A stretch of DNA of 64,000 nucleotides from CAZLFA01 sp964558665 (GTDB lineage: Bacteria > Desulfobacterota > Syntrophia > Syntrophales > PHBD01): the NCBI GenBank assembly GCA_964558665.1, contig CAZLFA010000013.1, positions 1 to 64,000 of the forward strand, given 5' to 3'. Position numbers and translations under genes: made by a program. Of this stretch, positions 41,569-51,600 are shown in pieces (within the stretch, counting starts at the first letter, position 1; each line of letters begins with the position of its first letter). Under the pieces are notes generated by a model. The model was not told the DNA's origin. It saw only the letters and a list, made by a program, of their open reading frames with translations, and searched no databases.

Positions 41569-43063
41569 TTGCAATGACATCGTAATGAAACGGAATAGCT
41601 GCATTGAATTAATGCGGCAGGCAATGATTCTTCATCAGGGTGGTAAACTTGAAGAGGCGGAATCATTTTATGAAGAGGTAATCAGAATCGATCCGGATCA
41701 TGCTGATGCGCTGCATCTTCTGGGTGCCGTTTCTTATCAGATGAAAAAATATAAAAAGGCTATCGCATATACAGAAAAAGCACTGCGTTTAAAGCCTGAA
41801 AATAATGACTTACACACTAACCTGGGTAATGCCCACTTGGGGAATGGCGAAACGGAAGCCGCCATCTTCCATTACCGGAGAGCAATTGAACTTAATAAAG
41901 GGGATGCGATTTCTTATTATAATTTGGGAAATGCCTACAAAGAACAGGGAGCGTTTGATGATGCGGTGAAATGCTACGAAAAAGCCCTTCAAATCAATCC
42001 TGAGATGGCTGAAGCCTACTATAATTATGGAAATGCCCTTCAGGATAAGCATCATATAGACAGTTTGGCAATTCCATACTATCGTAAAACGATATCTTTG
42101 AAACCCGAGTTTGCCGAGGCGCACTGGAATTTATCGTTGGCTCTGCTTGTGACGGGAAAATTTAACGAAGGATGGAAGGAGTATGAATGGCGTTGCCGGA
42201 TACGGGGTATTTCCCCGAATCTTCCCTTTGATCGCCCGTTATGGGACGGTTCTCATGATATATCCGGAAGGACGCTGCTGATTTATGCAGAACAGGGATT
42301 TGGAGATGTTATTCAGTTTATTCGTTATGTTCCTTTGATTTCGCGTCTGGGAGCAAAGGTGATCATAGAATGTCAAAACGAACTGGTTTCATTGTTGTCC
42401 GCTGTTGATGGCGTTTCAGAAGTTTATGGGCGTGGAGAGCCGTTGACGGATTTCGATTTACAGTCTCCGATATTAAGTTTGCCATATCTGCTCGGCACAG
42501 ATATTGCGACTATTCCCAGAGACATTCCCTATATAATACCGGAGAACTCGCTGGTGGATAAATGGCGTGCCTCTATGTCTAAATATGAAAGCGCTGATAT
42601 GAAAGTAGGTTTGGCATGGGCAGGAAAACCTTCACATAAAAGGGACCTCTACAGGTCATTCCCGTTATCTGTATACGCGCCACTGGCCGGCTTTAAGAAC
42701 ATTACTTTTTTTAATTTGCAAAAAGACGATACGGCTCAGGACGTAAAGTCTCATCCGGAAGATATGAACCTTGTGGAGCTCATGGGCGAGGTCAGCGATT
42801 TCTCAGATACGGCTGCGTTTATTGAGAATCTTGATCTGGTTATTTCTGCCGACACGGCAGTGGCACATCTGGCCGGAGCTATGGGAAAGCCCGTGTGGAC
42901 ATTACTTCCTTATGCTCCTGACTGGCGTTGGCTGCTTGACCGATCCGATTCCCCCTGGTATCCGACTATGAAACTCTTCAGGCAGAGCAAACCAATGGAC
43001 TGGGCAGATGCAATACAAAAGATATGTTCCGAGCTGTCGGCTACCCAGAAAGGGAATTGTTAA
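41558..43063 (+). CDS. TPR glycosyltransferase 4
   Basis: 501 residues; five TPR units (about 10-180) and then the same C-terminal domain: IYAEQGFGDVIQFIRYVPL, KVGLAWAGKPSHKRD, DTAVAHLAGAMGKPVWTLLPYAPDWRWL, PWYPTMKLFRQ. It overlaps the previous gene by 11 bases; ATG 41585 is an alternative start. It is the shortest of the five TPR-glycosyltransferases and shares no long identical DNA with the others, so it is an older paralog than the pair joined by the direct repeats. Confidence 0.84.
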   Translation: MCSDCNDIVMKRNSCIELMRQAMILHQGGKLEEAESFYEEVIRIDPDHADALHLLGAVSYQMKKYKKAIAYTEKALRLKPENNDLHTNLGNAHLGNGETEAAIFHYRRAIELNKGDAISYYNLGNAYKEQGAFDDAVKCYEKALQINPEMAEAYYNYGNALQDKHHIDSLAIPYYRKTISLKPEFAEAHWNLSLALLVTGKFNEGWKEYEWRCRIRGISPNLPFDRPLWDGSHDISGRTLLIYAEQGFGDVIQFIRYVPLISRLGAKVIIECQNELVSLLSAVDGVSEVYGRGEPLTDFDLQSPILSLPYLLGTDIATIPRDIPYIIPENSLVDKWRASMSKYESADMKVGLAWAGKPSHKRDLYRSFPLSVYAPLAGFKNITFFNLQKDDTAQDVKSHPEDMNLVELMGEVSDFSDTAAFIENLDLVISADTAVAHLAGAMGKPVWTLLPYAPDWRWLLDRSDSPWYPTMKLFRQSKPMDWADAIQKICSELSATQKGNC

Positions 43064-43070
43064 AAAAACA

Positions 43071-44717
43071 ATGGCAAAGTCTAAGTCATTAAAAATTGCC
43101 GTTGTTCTTGAAGACCTGCTTGTCGGCGGGACGGTACTGGTCACCTTAAAATACTCTACATTTCTTGCACGTGCAGGATATGATGTGACCCTGATTGTGA
43201 TTGAGGGAGACAGAAGAGAGCTTGATATTGATCAATGGAATGAATTCAAGCATGTCATCTTCAATGCACCATGTTCGTTAAAAGAGCTTTCTGAGTTAAT
43301 GGATGGCTTTGACGCAGTGATAATTTCAAACGGGGCTTTGATTCCTTTTCCGCTCGAGGCGTCAAGGTTTACTAAACGGCCGTTAATAGTCGAGGTCCTT
43401 CATAACTATGTCAGGAGCGCTTTAGCTCCCTCTGTTGACATAACCGTTGCGGTATCAGAAGCGGTATTCAGATCAATGCAGCCTCGCGATAATGATTTTT
43501 ATCTTAATAATGGTGTCGATGTTGTCATATTTAAGCCGGGAAAGAGAAAAAAACGGGACAGGGTGCGTTTAATCCAGATAGCCAGGGAAGCAAAACCCAT
43601 GAAACCCGACCTTGGTGAGGTTGTATATGAACTGCATGATGAAGGAATTCCTGTTGAGGCAGTTTTAATCGGAAAGGAAGGACCTTCTGATGAATTTGTC
43701 AATTACATGGGAGTTCAGCCGTATAGCTCGATTCCCGGTTATCTGCAACAGGCCGATATCCTGCTGCACATGGCAGACAGTGAGCCATTCGGATTAACCG
43801 CCATTGAAGCGATGGCGACAGGGGTCATCCCGATTGTTTCTAAAACGGGAGGCTTGGCTGTCTCTGTTGAAGATGGAAAGTCAGGTTATCTGGTTTCATG
43901 GAGTGATAAGGAAGAAGTTAAAAAAATTATCAGGAAACTTGTTGATAAAATATGCCTTAACGATCCCGAGATATTGCAAATGAGAGAACGCGGCATAAAA
44001 AGGGTCCGTGAGCATTTTAATATAGAAAAACAGATGAGGCAATTGGGTGAGATTATTGAAGTGAAAGCGAGAGAACTGCCTCGCAATAAGCGTTCAACTT
44101 CCTACCCTTTTTCCTTTGCAGCCTCGAGCCTTTTTTACCTGCACCACAGAAGCGATCACTATTTTAAAGCGATGAATGAAATTATAAGATTGGATGATCT
44201 TGATGAAGAAATAAATAACTGGGAGACATTCTATTCTTATGTCATAAAAGAATTCAGGAATTATTATCCCATTATGGAATTTCTAAATGGCGTATATTGT
44301 AATCTTGCAAGAGACATGAAAATTTCGTCTGCAAGAAAAGAGACGGTTATCAGCTATTGGCTGGCGATTATCGCTCTGCATTTGCAGAGACACGACATTC
44401 TAATAGAAAAAATCAGGGATGGGATCAAATCTGATTATTATTCAGTGACAGCATCATCTCTCAAAAAGATTATGCTGTCGCTTGTATATGTAATGATGAA
44501 TTTGATGAAAATTTCTGTGAGTAATGATCTGCTTGAAACAAGCATACTGATCAAGAATAATTATCTGCTTGATAACATAAAATTTATAGAGCAACTAGAG
44601 ATGCCGGAAGAACATGTGACAGAGACACTCGAACGCATAGGATTACCCGGAAACATAATTGCAGATCCTTACTATCCGGGATCAAAAAATCTCCAAACGC
44701 AGCAGGTTGATTTATGA
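43071..44717 (+). CDS. GT4-type glycosyltransferase with long C-terminal extension
   Basis: 548 residues from ATG 43071. N-terminal Rossmann part KIAVVLEDLLVGGTVLVTLKYSTFLARAGYDVTLIV, then a second domain with YSSIPGYLQQADILLHMADSEPFGLTAIEAMATGVIPIVSKTGG, the GT4 E-x7-E donor site region. After about residue 345 a helical extension of some 200 residues follows that is not part of the usual fold and was not recognised. GT-B enzymes of this type use nucleotide sugars in the cytoplasm. The end overlaps the next gene by four bases. Confidence 0.85.
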   Translation: MAKSKSLKIAVVLEDLLVGGTVLVTLKYSTFLARAGYDVTLIVIEGDRRELDIDQWNEFKHVIFNAPCSLKELSELMDGFDAVIISNGALIPFPLEASRFTKRPLIVEVLHNYVRSALAPSVDITVAVSEAVFRSMQPRDNDFYLNNGVDVVIFKPGKRKKRDRVRLIQIAREAKPMKPDLGEVVYELHDEGIPVEAVLIGKEGPSDEFVNYMGVQPYSSIPGYLQQADILLHMADSEPFGLTAIEAMATGVIPIVSKTGGLAVSVEDGKSGYLVSWSDKEEVKKIIRKLVDKICLNDPEILQMRERGIKRVREHFNIEKQMRQLGEIIEVKARELPRNKRSTSYPFSFAASSLFYLHHRSDHYFKAMNEIIRLDDLDEEINNWETFYSYVIKEFRNYYPIMEFLNGVYCNLARDMKISSARKETVISYWLAIIALHLQRHDILIEKIRDGIKSDYYSVTASSLKKIMLSLVYVMMNLMKISVSNDLLETSILIKNNYLLDNIKFIEQLEMPEEHVTETLERIGLPGNIIADPYYPGSKNLQTQQVDL

Positions 44718-46132
44718 ACAATCAAATCCAAAGAAGTTTTGTAATACCGGTGCTGGATTTTTCCCCTCACGGCCCGTTTAATATCAGGACTCTCCTTGAC
44801 GATCTCAGTCCCATCACGGGAGAGGTTGTCTGTATCTTCAACAGCCGGGAAGTTTATGATGAATTTAAGGATCATCCCAGGATAGACAAATACTGCTTCA
44901 ATAGTATGAATGCCGGTGTGAGCCGGTCGTGGAACATCGGTATCAACATGTCCGAAGGCAAGACGGTTCATATCATGAATGCGGACCTCCATATCGGCAG
45001 CTCTATTGCCGACGAATTGGATTCATATCTGTTTTCTTTGGAAAATGCAGTGATAGTCGGACCTCAGGGATCAATTATCGACTATAAGCGGTTGAACGAT
45101 ATTACTTATTTTTCTAAAGGTACATTCCCGCGTCCGATATCCTGTGACGGCATATCGGGTTTCTACTTCGCTATCCACCTGGAACGTTTTCTCGATAACA
45201 ATTTATCATTCGATATTCAATACAGCCCGTGTTTTTTTGAAGAGTGGGATATGGGGCTGCAATTGAAAAGAAAAGGTCTTTCCTGTTATGCAGTGCCTGT
45301 AACTGACTTTGATCATCACTGGGGTGTGTCTCAATCAGAAGGCGGTAGAAAAATCAATTATTTCGGAAAAGAGGTGTCCAGAGACGATGTACTCCTGCAG
45401 AACAGGGTTAAGTTTATGAAAAAATGGCAGGCTGTGGTCAGCACCGGTGACCCCATGGCAGAGATGGGAAGCAGGAAATATACAGAGGAAGATAACAGGC
45501 AGGTCCATTCATATGCAGGCATAAAGAATCCCGGGGTGGACAGGCTTTTGGATTTCATTTTAAAATGCCAGGGTCAATCTTATCCGGAGAAGACCGGCGA
45601 CGGAATAAGAGACATTACGAGTCAGGTACTGACATATTTCTTCAACAAATATAGTTTGCCGTCGGAAGCGAAAATCCTGGATGTCGGCTGCGGACAGGGG
45701 GCTGCCCTTGATGCATTCAGAGATATGGGCTATCAGGCAGTTGGAATCACCCTGAGCAATGAAGATATAAGAGTATGTGAGGCCCTGGGGCATAATGTCC
45801 TGAGAATGGATCAGTCATTTCTTGATTTTCCGGATGCCTCTTTCGACTTCGTTTGGGTGCGTCACTGTCTTGAACACAGCATATTCCCCTATTTCACCCT
45901 GTCAGAGTTCTTACGGGTTATGAAAAACAGTGCATACCTATATCTGGAAGTGCCGGCAGCAAATACCCGGAACAGACATGAATTAAATATTAATCACTAT
46001 AGTGTCCTTACAAAGGAGATGTGGAGTGTATTGATCGGCCGCGCAGGTTTTGAATTATTGGAGGATATAAATATGCTTGTTGAAACGTCAGGAGGTCAAG
46101 ACGAATACTGGGCGTTTGTCTGTAGAAAGTAG
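44714..46132 (+). CDS. Fusion: GT2-like glycosyltransferase plus SAM methyltransferase
   Basis: 472 residues in two parts. Residues about 1-240 resemble a GT-A glycosyltransferase: VVCIFNSREVYDEFKDH, NAGVSRSWNIGINMSEGKTVHIMNADLHIGSS (possible metal site N-A-D) and FFEEWDMGLQLKRKGLSCYAVP. Residues about 300-470 are a class I methyltransferase with KILDVGCGQGAALDAF (SAM loop), GITLSNED, and FDFVWVRHCLEHSIFPYFTLSEFLRVMK. The enzyme could transfer a sugar and methylate the same glycan, or decorate a linked acceptor. Four-base overlap with the previous gene. Confidence 0.78.
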   Translation: MNNQIQRSFVIPVLDFSPHGPFNIRTLLDDLSPITGEVVCIFNSREVYDEFKDHPRIDKYCFNSMNAGVSRSWNIGINMSEGKTVHIMNADLHIGSSIADELDSYLFSLENAVIVGPQGSIIDYKRLNDITYFSKGTFPRPISCDGISGFYFAIHLERFLDNNLSFDIQYSPCFFEEWDMGLQLKRKGLSCYAVPVTDFDHHWGVSQSEGGRKINYFGKEVSRDDVLLQNRVKFMKKWQAVVSTGDPMAEMGSRKYTEEDNRQVHSYAGIKNPGVDRLLDFILKCQGQSYPEKTGDGIRDITSQVLTYFFNKYSLPSEAKILDVGCGQGAALDAFRDMGYQAVGITLSNEDIRVCEALGHNVLRMDQSFLDFPDASFDFVWVRHCLEHSIFPYFTLSEFLRVMKNSAYLYLEVPAANTRNRHELNINHYSVLTKEMWSVLIGRAGFELLEDINMLVETSGGQDEYWAFVCRK

Positions 46133-46155
46133 TTTATTGGAAATTGAGGTCGTAA

Positions 46156-47178
46156 ATGAATATTCTATTTTTAACACACGATTATCCAAACTATGTTCCT
46201 GATTTGCTTTTACATGGATTAAGAAAGTTGCTGGGACCAAGAGTCGTTGATTATCCCAGAAAAGACAGTCTTTACAGAGGTGACCTGTTTGGTGTGACAA
46301 CGGACCAGTATGTGTGCCCTGAACTCTTTCCCTCTGATGAAGATGTCGATCGGGACGACATTCCGCAAAAGATAAGAAACAACTATTTTAAGTATATCAT
46401 CTGTGATGTCAGGCTGGCGTTGAATACTGTAGCATTATCTGATCAAGGTTGTAAAATTGTGCAATACGGAGGCATCAGGTCGATACCTTTGTTTCATGAT
46501 GAACGACAACAGTTGCCGCCGGGGATTGTATTAATTGATGGCGAGGATTTTCCGCATTTTGTTCCTCCCGGTCCTTACGCAGTATGCCGCAGGGAAACAG
46601 ACGGGACGGATTTTAGTATACCGCTGCCCATGGGACTGCCGGAAGAAATTATGCGCTGGATTACTTCTTATGATGATGAGGAAAAAATATATTCAGTGGG
46701 ATTTCTCGGCGCTGTAAACAACATGACTCCGGATCGTAAAGAATTTATAGAACAAATAATTAACCGATATCCTGATAACCTGTTGCAGACATCTATTGTT
46801 CCATCACAGGATGATCCCTGTCCGGCGGGCCGTGTCGGCAGAAATGATTATTATACTGCTTTGCAGAGATGCAAAGTCATTTTAAACTTTCGCGGTGCCG
46901 GATATGACACCTTTCGGTACTGGGAAAACGCAGCCTGTAAAGCTGTTCATATTTCTCAGAGGATGCCGCTGTTCATTCCCCATGATTTTATTGAAGGGCA
47001 AAGCATTCTGCGTTTCTCAAACGTTGAAGAATTAATAATGTTGATCGACCTGGTCCTGGAGGGGAAGATACAAGATGATAGAATAATCCAGGAAAGCCGT
47101 CACCATCTGGTCAACTTCCATCTTACGACGAAAAGAGCAATGTACCTTTTGGATAGATTGCGGATGGTGTTTGTTTAA
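46156..47178 (+). CDS. GT-B-like glycosyltransferase, divergent
   Basis: 340 residues. N-terminal ILFLTHDYPNYVPDLLLHGLRKLLG and a C-terminal part with YSVGFLGAVNNMTPDRKEFIEQI, YYTALQRCKVILNFRGAGYDTFRYWENAACKAVHISQRMPLFIPHDF. This layout (short GT-B fold, late donor-site segment with FRYWENAA) is that of spore-maturation/CgeB-like and related glycosyltransferases, but similarity is not strong enough by eye for a family name. It follows the fusion gene after 23 bases and the next gene begins 11 bases later. Confidence 0.65.
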   Translation: MNILFLTHDYPNYVPDLLLHGLRKLLGPRVVDYPRKDSLYRGDLFGVTTDQYVCPELFPSDEDVDRDDIPQKIRNNYFKYIICDVRLALNTVALSDQGCKIVQYGGIRSIPLFHDERQQLPPGIVLIDGEDFPHFVPPGPYAVCRRETDGTDFSIPLPMGLPEEIMRWITSYDDEEKIYSVGFLGAVNNMTPDRKEFIEQIINRYPDNLLQTSIVPSQDDPCPAGRVGRNDYYTALQRCKVILNFRGAGYDTFRYWENAACKAVHISQRMPLFIPHDFIEGQSILRFSNVEELIMLIDLVLEGKIQDDRIIQESRHHLVNFHLTTKRAMYLLDRLRMVFV

Positions 47179-47189
47179 AGAGCCGTGGT

Positions 47190-48620
47190 ATGAAAAACAG
47201 CATTGATAGAAAACTCAGGATATTGTTCAGCCGCACGTCTATTCCTGAAGCGTCAACGTCTCTGCATGGGCTCTTTTATGAAAAAGCTTTAAGAAGAAAC
47301 CATGAATTAATAACATATGGCCCGGCTCTTCCCGAATTTATGTATAAAAGGATGGGTTTTGAAAGGATTGGAAAAACGGTAGATGCGGATATTCCATACT
47401 TCTCAATGGATTTGCCGGATGTGCTGCGATTGCTGCCATGGAAACCTGATCTGTTTTTATGGACGGACAACATCTACTGGTTCCTTATGAATGGTCTTAA
47501 AGAATTGCCTTGCCCCACGGCCTGTTTTTTTCTTGACCCGCAATATCTTAGAGAACTTAAGATTGAAATGGCAAAACACTTTGATTATGTCTTCGTATCT
47601 CAAAAAACAGAAGTAGAAAGATATCAGCGTGAAGGAGTAAGCAATGTGTACTGGCTCACACATGCATGTGACAGAGATGCACATTCAAAAAAAACAGGTA
47701 ATAAAATCTATGATATAACTTTCGTCGGAACCATGAATGCCAAGCGGGAAAGCATGTTGAATAGCTTGAGAAAGAAATTCAGCGTTCACTATGAAAGATG
47801 CCATGGCGAAAGAATGGCTGAGGTGTACTCTCAGTCAAAGATAATTTTTAACACATCGACCGTGAATGAAATAAATATGAGAGTGTTTGAATCCATGGCT
47901 TCAGGCAGCATGCTGCTGACGGATAAGGCACCAGGAAGCGGTTTGGAGGATTTGTTTACGGACAGAATTCATCTTGTTTATTACAACAATGAATCTGATT
48001 TGATATCGCTTGCTGATTATTACTTGAATCACGATGAAGAGCGTGAATGCATTGCGAAAACCGGCATGACAGAGGTACTGGAAAAGCACACCTATGACTG
48101 CAGAATTGTATCAATGATTGAAACGGTTATATCATCAGAAAAAATGGGTGTCGGCCGGGGTAGCAGGGATAAATCACAGGAATGCAATGGTATGAAATTT
48201 GATTATCCCGTCTGCTTGCAGGAATATATTAACCAGGGATTGGAATTCCAGAGAAATGGCCGGCTTGAAGAATCCATTGCCTTATATAAAAAAGCGCTGA
48301 TTCAGATGCCGGATAATTCATGCCTGTACAATAACCTGGGAGTTGCTTTGCGGAAACAAGGATGTTTCTCAGAAGCCGTAGCTGCCTATCAAAAGGCGAT
48401 AGAAAGCGATCCGGAATACGCTGATGCGTATTATAATCTCGGTAACGCTTTTCAGAGTACTGGTGAACAAGAAAAGGCAATTCGCTGCTATGAGATGACC
48501 ATAGAGCTATGTCCGCATCATGCACCTGCTTATCAGAATCTGGCTACTGTATATTTGGAAATGGGCCTTTTTGAAAAGCATATGGAATATTTCAGAAACG
48601 CGCTTAAGTACATTGAATGA
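47190..48620 (+). CDS. CgeB-like glycosyltransferase with TPR tail
   Basis: 476 residues. The N-terminal 320 resemble the CgeB/DUF3880-type glycosyltransferases: PCPTACFFLDPQYLRELKIEMAKHFDYVFVSQKTEVERYQREG, ITFVGTMNAKRESMLNSL and the C-terminal segment SQSKIIFNTSTVNEINMRVFESMASGSMLLTDKAPGSGLEDLF. After a linker, residues about 355-470 are three TPR units (SCLYNNLGVALRKQGCFSEA). The order (enzyme first, TPR last) is the reverse of the five TPR-glycosyltransferases. A 62-base gap follows. Confidence 0.8.
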   Translation: MKNSIDRKLRILFSRTSIPEASTSLHGLFYEKALRRNHELITYGPALPEFMYKRMGFERIGKTVDADIPYFSMDLPDVLRLLPWKPDLFLWTDNIYWFLMNGLKELPCPTACFFLDPQYLRELKIEMAKHFDYVFVSQKTEVERYQREGVSNVYWLTHACDRDAHSKKTGNKIYDITFVGTMNAKRESMLNSLRKKFSVHYERCHGERMAEVYSQSKIIFNTSTVNEINMRVFESMASGSMLLTDKAPGSGLEDLFTDRIHLVYYNNESDLISLADYYLNHDEERECIAKTGMTEVLEKHTYDCRIVSMIETVISSEKMGVGRGSRDKSQECNGMKFDYPVCLQEYINQGLEFQRNGRLEESIALYKKALIQMPDNSCLYNNLGVALRKQGCFSEAVAAYQKAIESDPEYADAYYNLGNAFQSTGEQEKAIRCYEMTIELCPHHAPAYQNLATVYLEMGLFEKHMEYFRNALKYIE

Positions 48621-48682
48621 GAGCATTTGTAAAAAATATACGATTATAAACCTGGTACTTGTTGCCCCGATAATTGTTGCTT

Positions 48683-49390
48683 ATGACTGATTACTCTTCA
48701 CCGCTTAGACAAGACTATTCCGAAAGATATGATGACAAACCTCGTGAAGAAATAGTGACATTCATCGAGGGTACTCCCGATCATGTATTGGAAATCGGAT
48801 GCGGAACAGGAGCCACGGGAAGATTCATAAAGCAGAAAATGCCGGAGGTTATTTACACCGGTATAGAAATTGACGAGACTGCCGCAAATATTGCGAAAGG
48901 GAGAATAGACAATGTAATTATAGGGAATGTAGAAGATATCGATCTGCTTTCATTTGGCATTGCAAGAGAATCGTTTGACCTGATCATCTGTGCCGATGTT
49001 CTCGAGCACCTCTATGATCCATGGAAGGTACTTAATATCCTTCGTGGCTATCTCAAACCGCACGGAAGCATTGTTGCAAGTATTCCCAACGTTCAGAATG
49101 TATCTTTAATTAAGCACCTTATTGACGGAAACTGGACTTATTCGCGATACGGCCTATTGGATTCGACACACATTCGTTTTTTTACATGGAATGAGATTGA
49201 AAGACTGTTTCAGGGAACCGGATTTGAGATAATAAAATTTTCATCTCTTCTTCAGCGGGATGTTGACGCTGAAGCATGGCCACAGGACATAGACATGGGC
49301 AGTTTTGTTATTAAAAATGTTTCAAGAAATGAAGCCGTCATGCTCTTCACTTTTCAATATCTTGTTCATGCAAAAAAGGATAACGGATGA
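48683..49390 (+). CDS. Class I SAM-dependent methyltransferase
   Basis: 235 residues from ATG 48683 (a TTG at 48674 would add three). HVLEIGCGTGATGRFIKQ is the SAM-binding loop; GIEIDE, VIIGNVEDID, and FDLIICADVLEHLYDPWKVLNILRGYLKPHGSIVASIPN follow, with WTYSRYGLLDSTHIRFFTWNEI, typical of methyltransferases in O-antigen and surface-glycan clusters. The substrate is probably a sugar or glycan end. No strong ribosome site. Four-base overlap with the next gene. Confidence 0.86.
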   Translation: MTDYSSPLRQDYSERYDDKPREEIVTFIEGTPDHVLEIGCGTGATGRFIKQKMPEVIYTGIEIDETAANIAKGRIDNVIIGNVEDIDLLSFGIARESFDLIICADVLEHLYDPWKVLNILRGYLKPHGSIVASIPNVQNVSLIKHLIDGNWTYSRYGLLDSTHIRFFTWNEIERLFQGTGFEIIKFSSLLQRDVDAEAWPQDIDMGSFVIKNVSRNEAVMLFTFQYLVHAKKDNG

Positions 49391-50430
49391 TCAGCGGAAC
49401 AATGGAATCAGGGATGTATAATAATGATGGAGAAGTGGTCAGAGAGATTGATAACTCTTCATCTGTATCTTTAATAATAGTAGAGAGCGGTAACAACCTG
49501 TCGCTCATCAGGCAGACAGTGGAAACGATATATCACAGAACCGACTACAGCAATTATGAGTTTATCTTTGTATGCGACACATCGGACTCTGCGATCATTG
49601 ATTTTCTTCGATGTGTCCCCAAGAGCAGAATCATCTATAATGAAAGGCATGAGAGTCTCGCAAGGAACAGAAACAACGCTGCCATCAATTCATCCTGTGA
49701 TTATTTATGTTTTTTGGATTCGGATATCATCATTAATGAACCATCATGGCTATCCAGGATGATCTCTTTATATGAATCGGATAATTTAACGGGTATAGTA
49801 GGCGGAGGGGCAAATACAGTCGGGGCCGTCTGCTGGCTTCATCCTTCGGGGCTGGTCACTTACAGTGCCTTAAGTATCGATGATAAGAAAAGATACGGCA
49901 AGCCTCTGGAAGTTATGATGGTAATGGGACATAACATGCTCATGAAGAGAAATATCTTTCATGAAGTGGGAGGATTTGATGAGGGTTTTGACCCCCTAAA
50001 CGGGGAAGATGCGGATATCTGTATCAGGACATTTCTTTCCGGATATAAAATTATGGATTTGTATGTTGATGTTGAACATGTAGGAGCTCAGGGGATAAAC
50101 AACAGCGTATGCAGGTTTTCTCTGGAAAAAAGACAAGCGTTAATAATAGCATCTCAGAGAAGATTAGCCTTCAAGTATGCGCCGATTTTGCCGACAAGGC
50201 CGTTGCTTTACCATCATGATACTCCATCATTTCTTGATCATCTGAGAAGTAATGTGAAAAAGTACCTGGATAATCTGCCGGTTCTTCCTTCGACAGTCAA
50301 TGCAGACGGAAAGATTAATAGGTTATATCTGCCTCTTCCCGAATTTGAATATTGTGAAGCGGCAAGTGATGTCTGGACAAACCCGACAAATGATATACTC
50401 GAAAAACTATACGAAGAACCGATTATTTAA
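49387..50430 (+). CDS. GT2-family glycosyltransferase
   Basis: 347 residues with the GT-A fold of family 2: SLIIVESGNNLSLIRQTVETIYHRTDYSNYEFIFV, ERHESLARNRNNAAINSSCDYLCFLDSD with the metal-binding D111-S-D113, GHNMLMKRNIFHEVGGFDEGFDPLNGEDADICIR, and VEHVGAQG. It probably adds a sugar in inverting fashion to a lipid- or protein-linked glycan; the sugar is not predictable. Four-base overlap with the methyltransferase upstream. Confidence 0.88.
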   Translation: MISGTMESGMYNNDGEVVREIDNSSSVSLIIVESGNNLSLIRQTVETIYHRTDYSNYEFIFVCDTSDSAIIDFLRCVPKSRIIYNERHESLARNRNNAAINSSCDYLCFLDSDIIINEPSWLSRMISLYESDNLTGIVGGGANTVGAVCWLHPSGLVTYSALSIDDKKRYGKPLEVMMVMGHNMLMKRNIFHEVGGFDEGFDPLNGEDADICIRTFLSGYKIMDLYVDVEHVGAQGINNSVCRFSLEKRQALIIASQRRLAFKYAPILPTRPLLYHHDTPSFLDHLRSNVKKYLDNLPVLPSTVNADGKINRLYLPLPEFEYCEAASDVWTNPTNDILEKLYEEPII

Positions 50431-50440
50431 AGGATAATTT

Positions 50441-51595
50441 ATGATGTACATTGATTTGCCGACAGGAAGTTACCATGGCTGGGGGGTATGCGGAAAATAT
50501 ATTGTCAAGGAACTGTCAAAGATAACCGACGTCGGTCTTATAACGGAAAACCTCGATTTCAATGCCATTGGCGATGAACTGGATTATCGGCTTCTTCGCT
50601 CAAAATTGATTACCCCGGGTCTCCAGGCAAAGATACGATCGGGGGAATTCGTTGAACTGGACGGACCGCTGCTGCAGTCAATAAATAACGCAACAGGTAT
50701 GCCGAACATGCCCGGAGTAAAAAGTAAAAACAATGTCGGCTATACCTTTTTTGAAAATAATATTCTGGAATCTTCATATGTAGAGAACAGCAGACATTCT
50801 TTTAACACGGTGGTTACCGGATCAACCTGGTGTGAAAATGTACTCAGAGAATATGGTGTCGCCAACGTTACAACGATCATTCAAGGAATAGACCCCGCTA
50901 TATTCAATCCCTTCTATAACAATAAAGAATATTTCAGAGACTGTTTTGTGGTCTTCTCCGGGGGCAAGTTTGAATTGAGGAAAGGGCAGGATATTGTCAT
51001 AAAAGCCTATAAAGTAATCCAGGACAGATACAGAGACACTATGCTGATCAACAGCTGGTTCAACCAATGGCCTTTCAGCATGAGAACAATGTGTGCTTCA
51101 CCGCTTATACAATTTAATCCGACTACCGATGATTATATTTCCATGATCAATATATTGTTGGCTGAAAACGGCGTAGATACAGGCAGAGTTATTACACTGC
51201 CGCTGTACCCCAATATCATGATGCCGAGAATATATAAAAATACAGACATAGGATTGTTCCCGAACCGGTGCGAGGGAGGAACAAACCTTGTGATGATGGA
51301 ATATATGGCATGCGCAAAACCTGTGCTGGCGTCGTACAACAGCGGTCACACGGACGTATTGACAGACCGGAATTGCCTGATGATCGAGAGAATGAAATCA
51401 ATTACTATTGCCAGCAATGATAAAAATGTTGCCTTATGGGCAGAGCCGGATCTGGAAGAAACCATCGAAAAGCTTGATTGGGCATATCACCATCGGGATG
51501 ATATCTCCGAGATTGGGCAAGCAGCAGGAAGAGATCTGATGAAGATGACCTGGGAACACACGGGACACGGTTTCTATGATATTCTCATGAGTTGA
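50441..51595 (+). CDS. GT4-type glycosyltransferase
   Basis: 384 residues. N-terminal segment LPTGSYHGWGVCGKYIVKEL, a middle with VGYTFFENNILESSYV and VVTGSTWCENVLREYGVANVTTIIQGIDPAIF, then a C-terminal domain VVFSGGKFELRKGQDIVIKAYK and IYKNTDIGLFPNRCEGGTNLVMMEYMACAKPVLASYNSGHTDVL, the GT4 donor-site pattern. Cytoplasmic GT-B enzyme. An ATG ATG start follows the GT2 gene by ten bases. The end lies next to TPR glycosyltransferase 5. Confidence 0.87.
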   Translation: MMYIDLPTGSYHGWGVCGKYIVKELSKITDVGLITENLDFNAIGDELDYRLLRSKLITPGLQAKIRSGEFVELDGPLLQSINNATGMPNMPGVKSKNNVGYTFFENNILESSYVENSRHSFNTVVTGSTWCENVLREYGVANVTTIIQGIDPAIFNPFYNNKEYFRDCFVVFSGGKFELRKGQDIVIKAYKVIQDRYRDTMLINSWFNQWPFSMRTMCASPLIQFNPTTDDYISMINILLAENGVDTGRVITLPLYPNIMMPRIYKNTDIGLFPNRCEGGTNLVMMEYMACAKPVLASYNSGHTDVLTDRNCLMIERMKSITIASNDKNVALWAEPDLEETIEKLDWAYHHRDDISEIGQAAGRDLMKMTWEHTGHGFYDILMS

Positions 51596-51600
51596 CGGTC

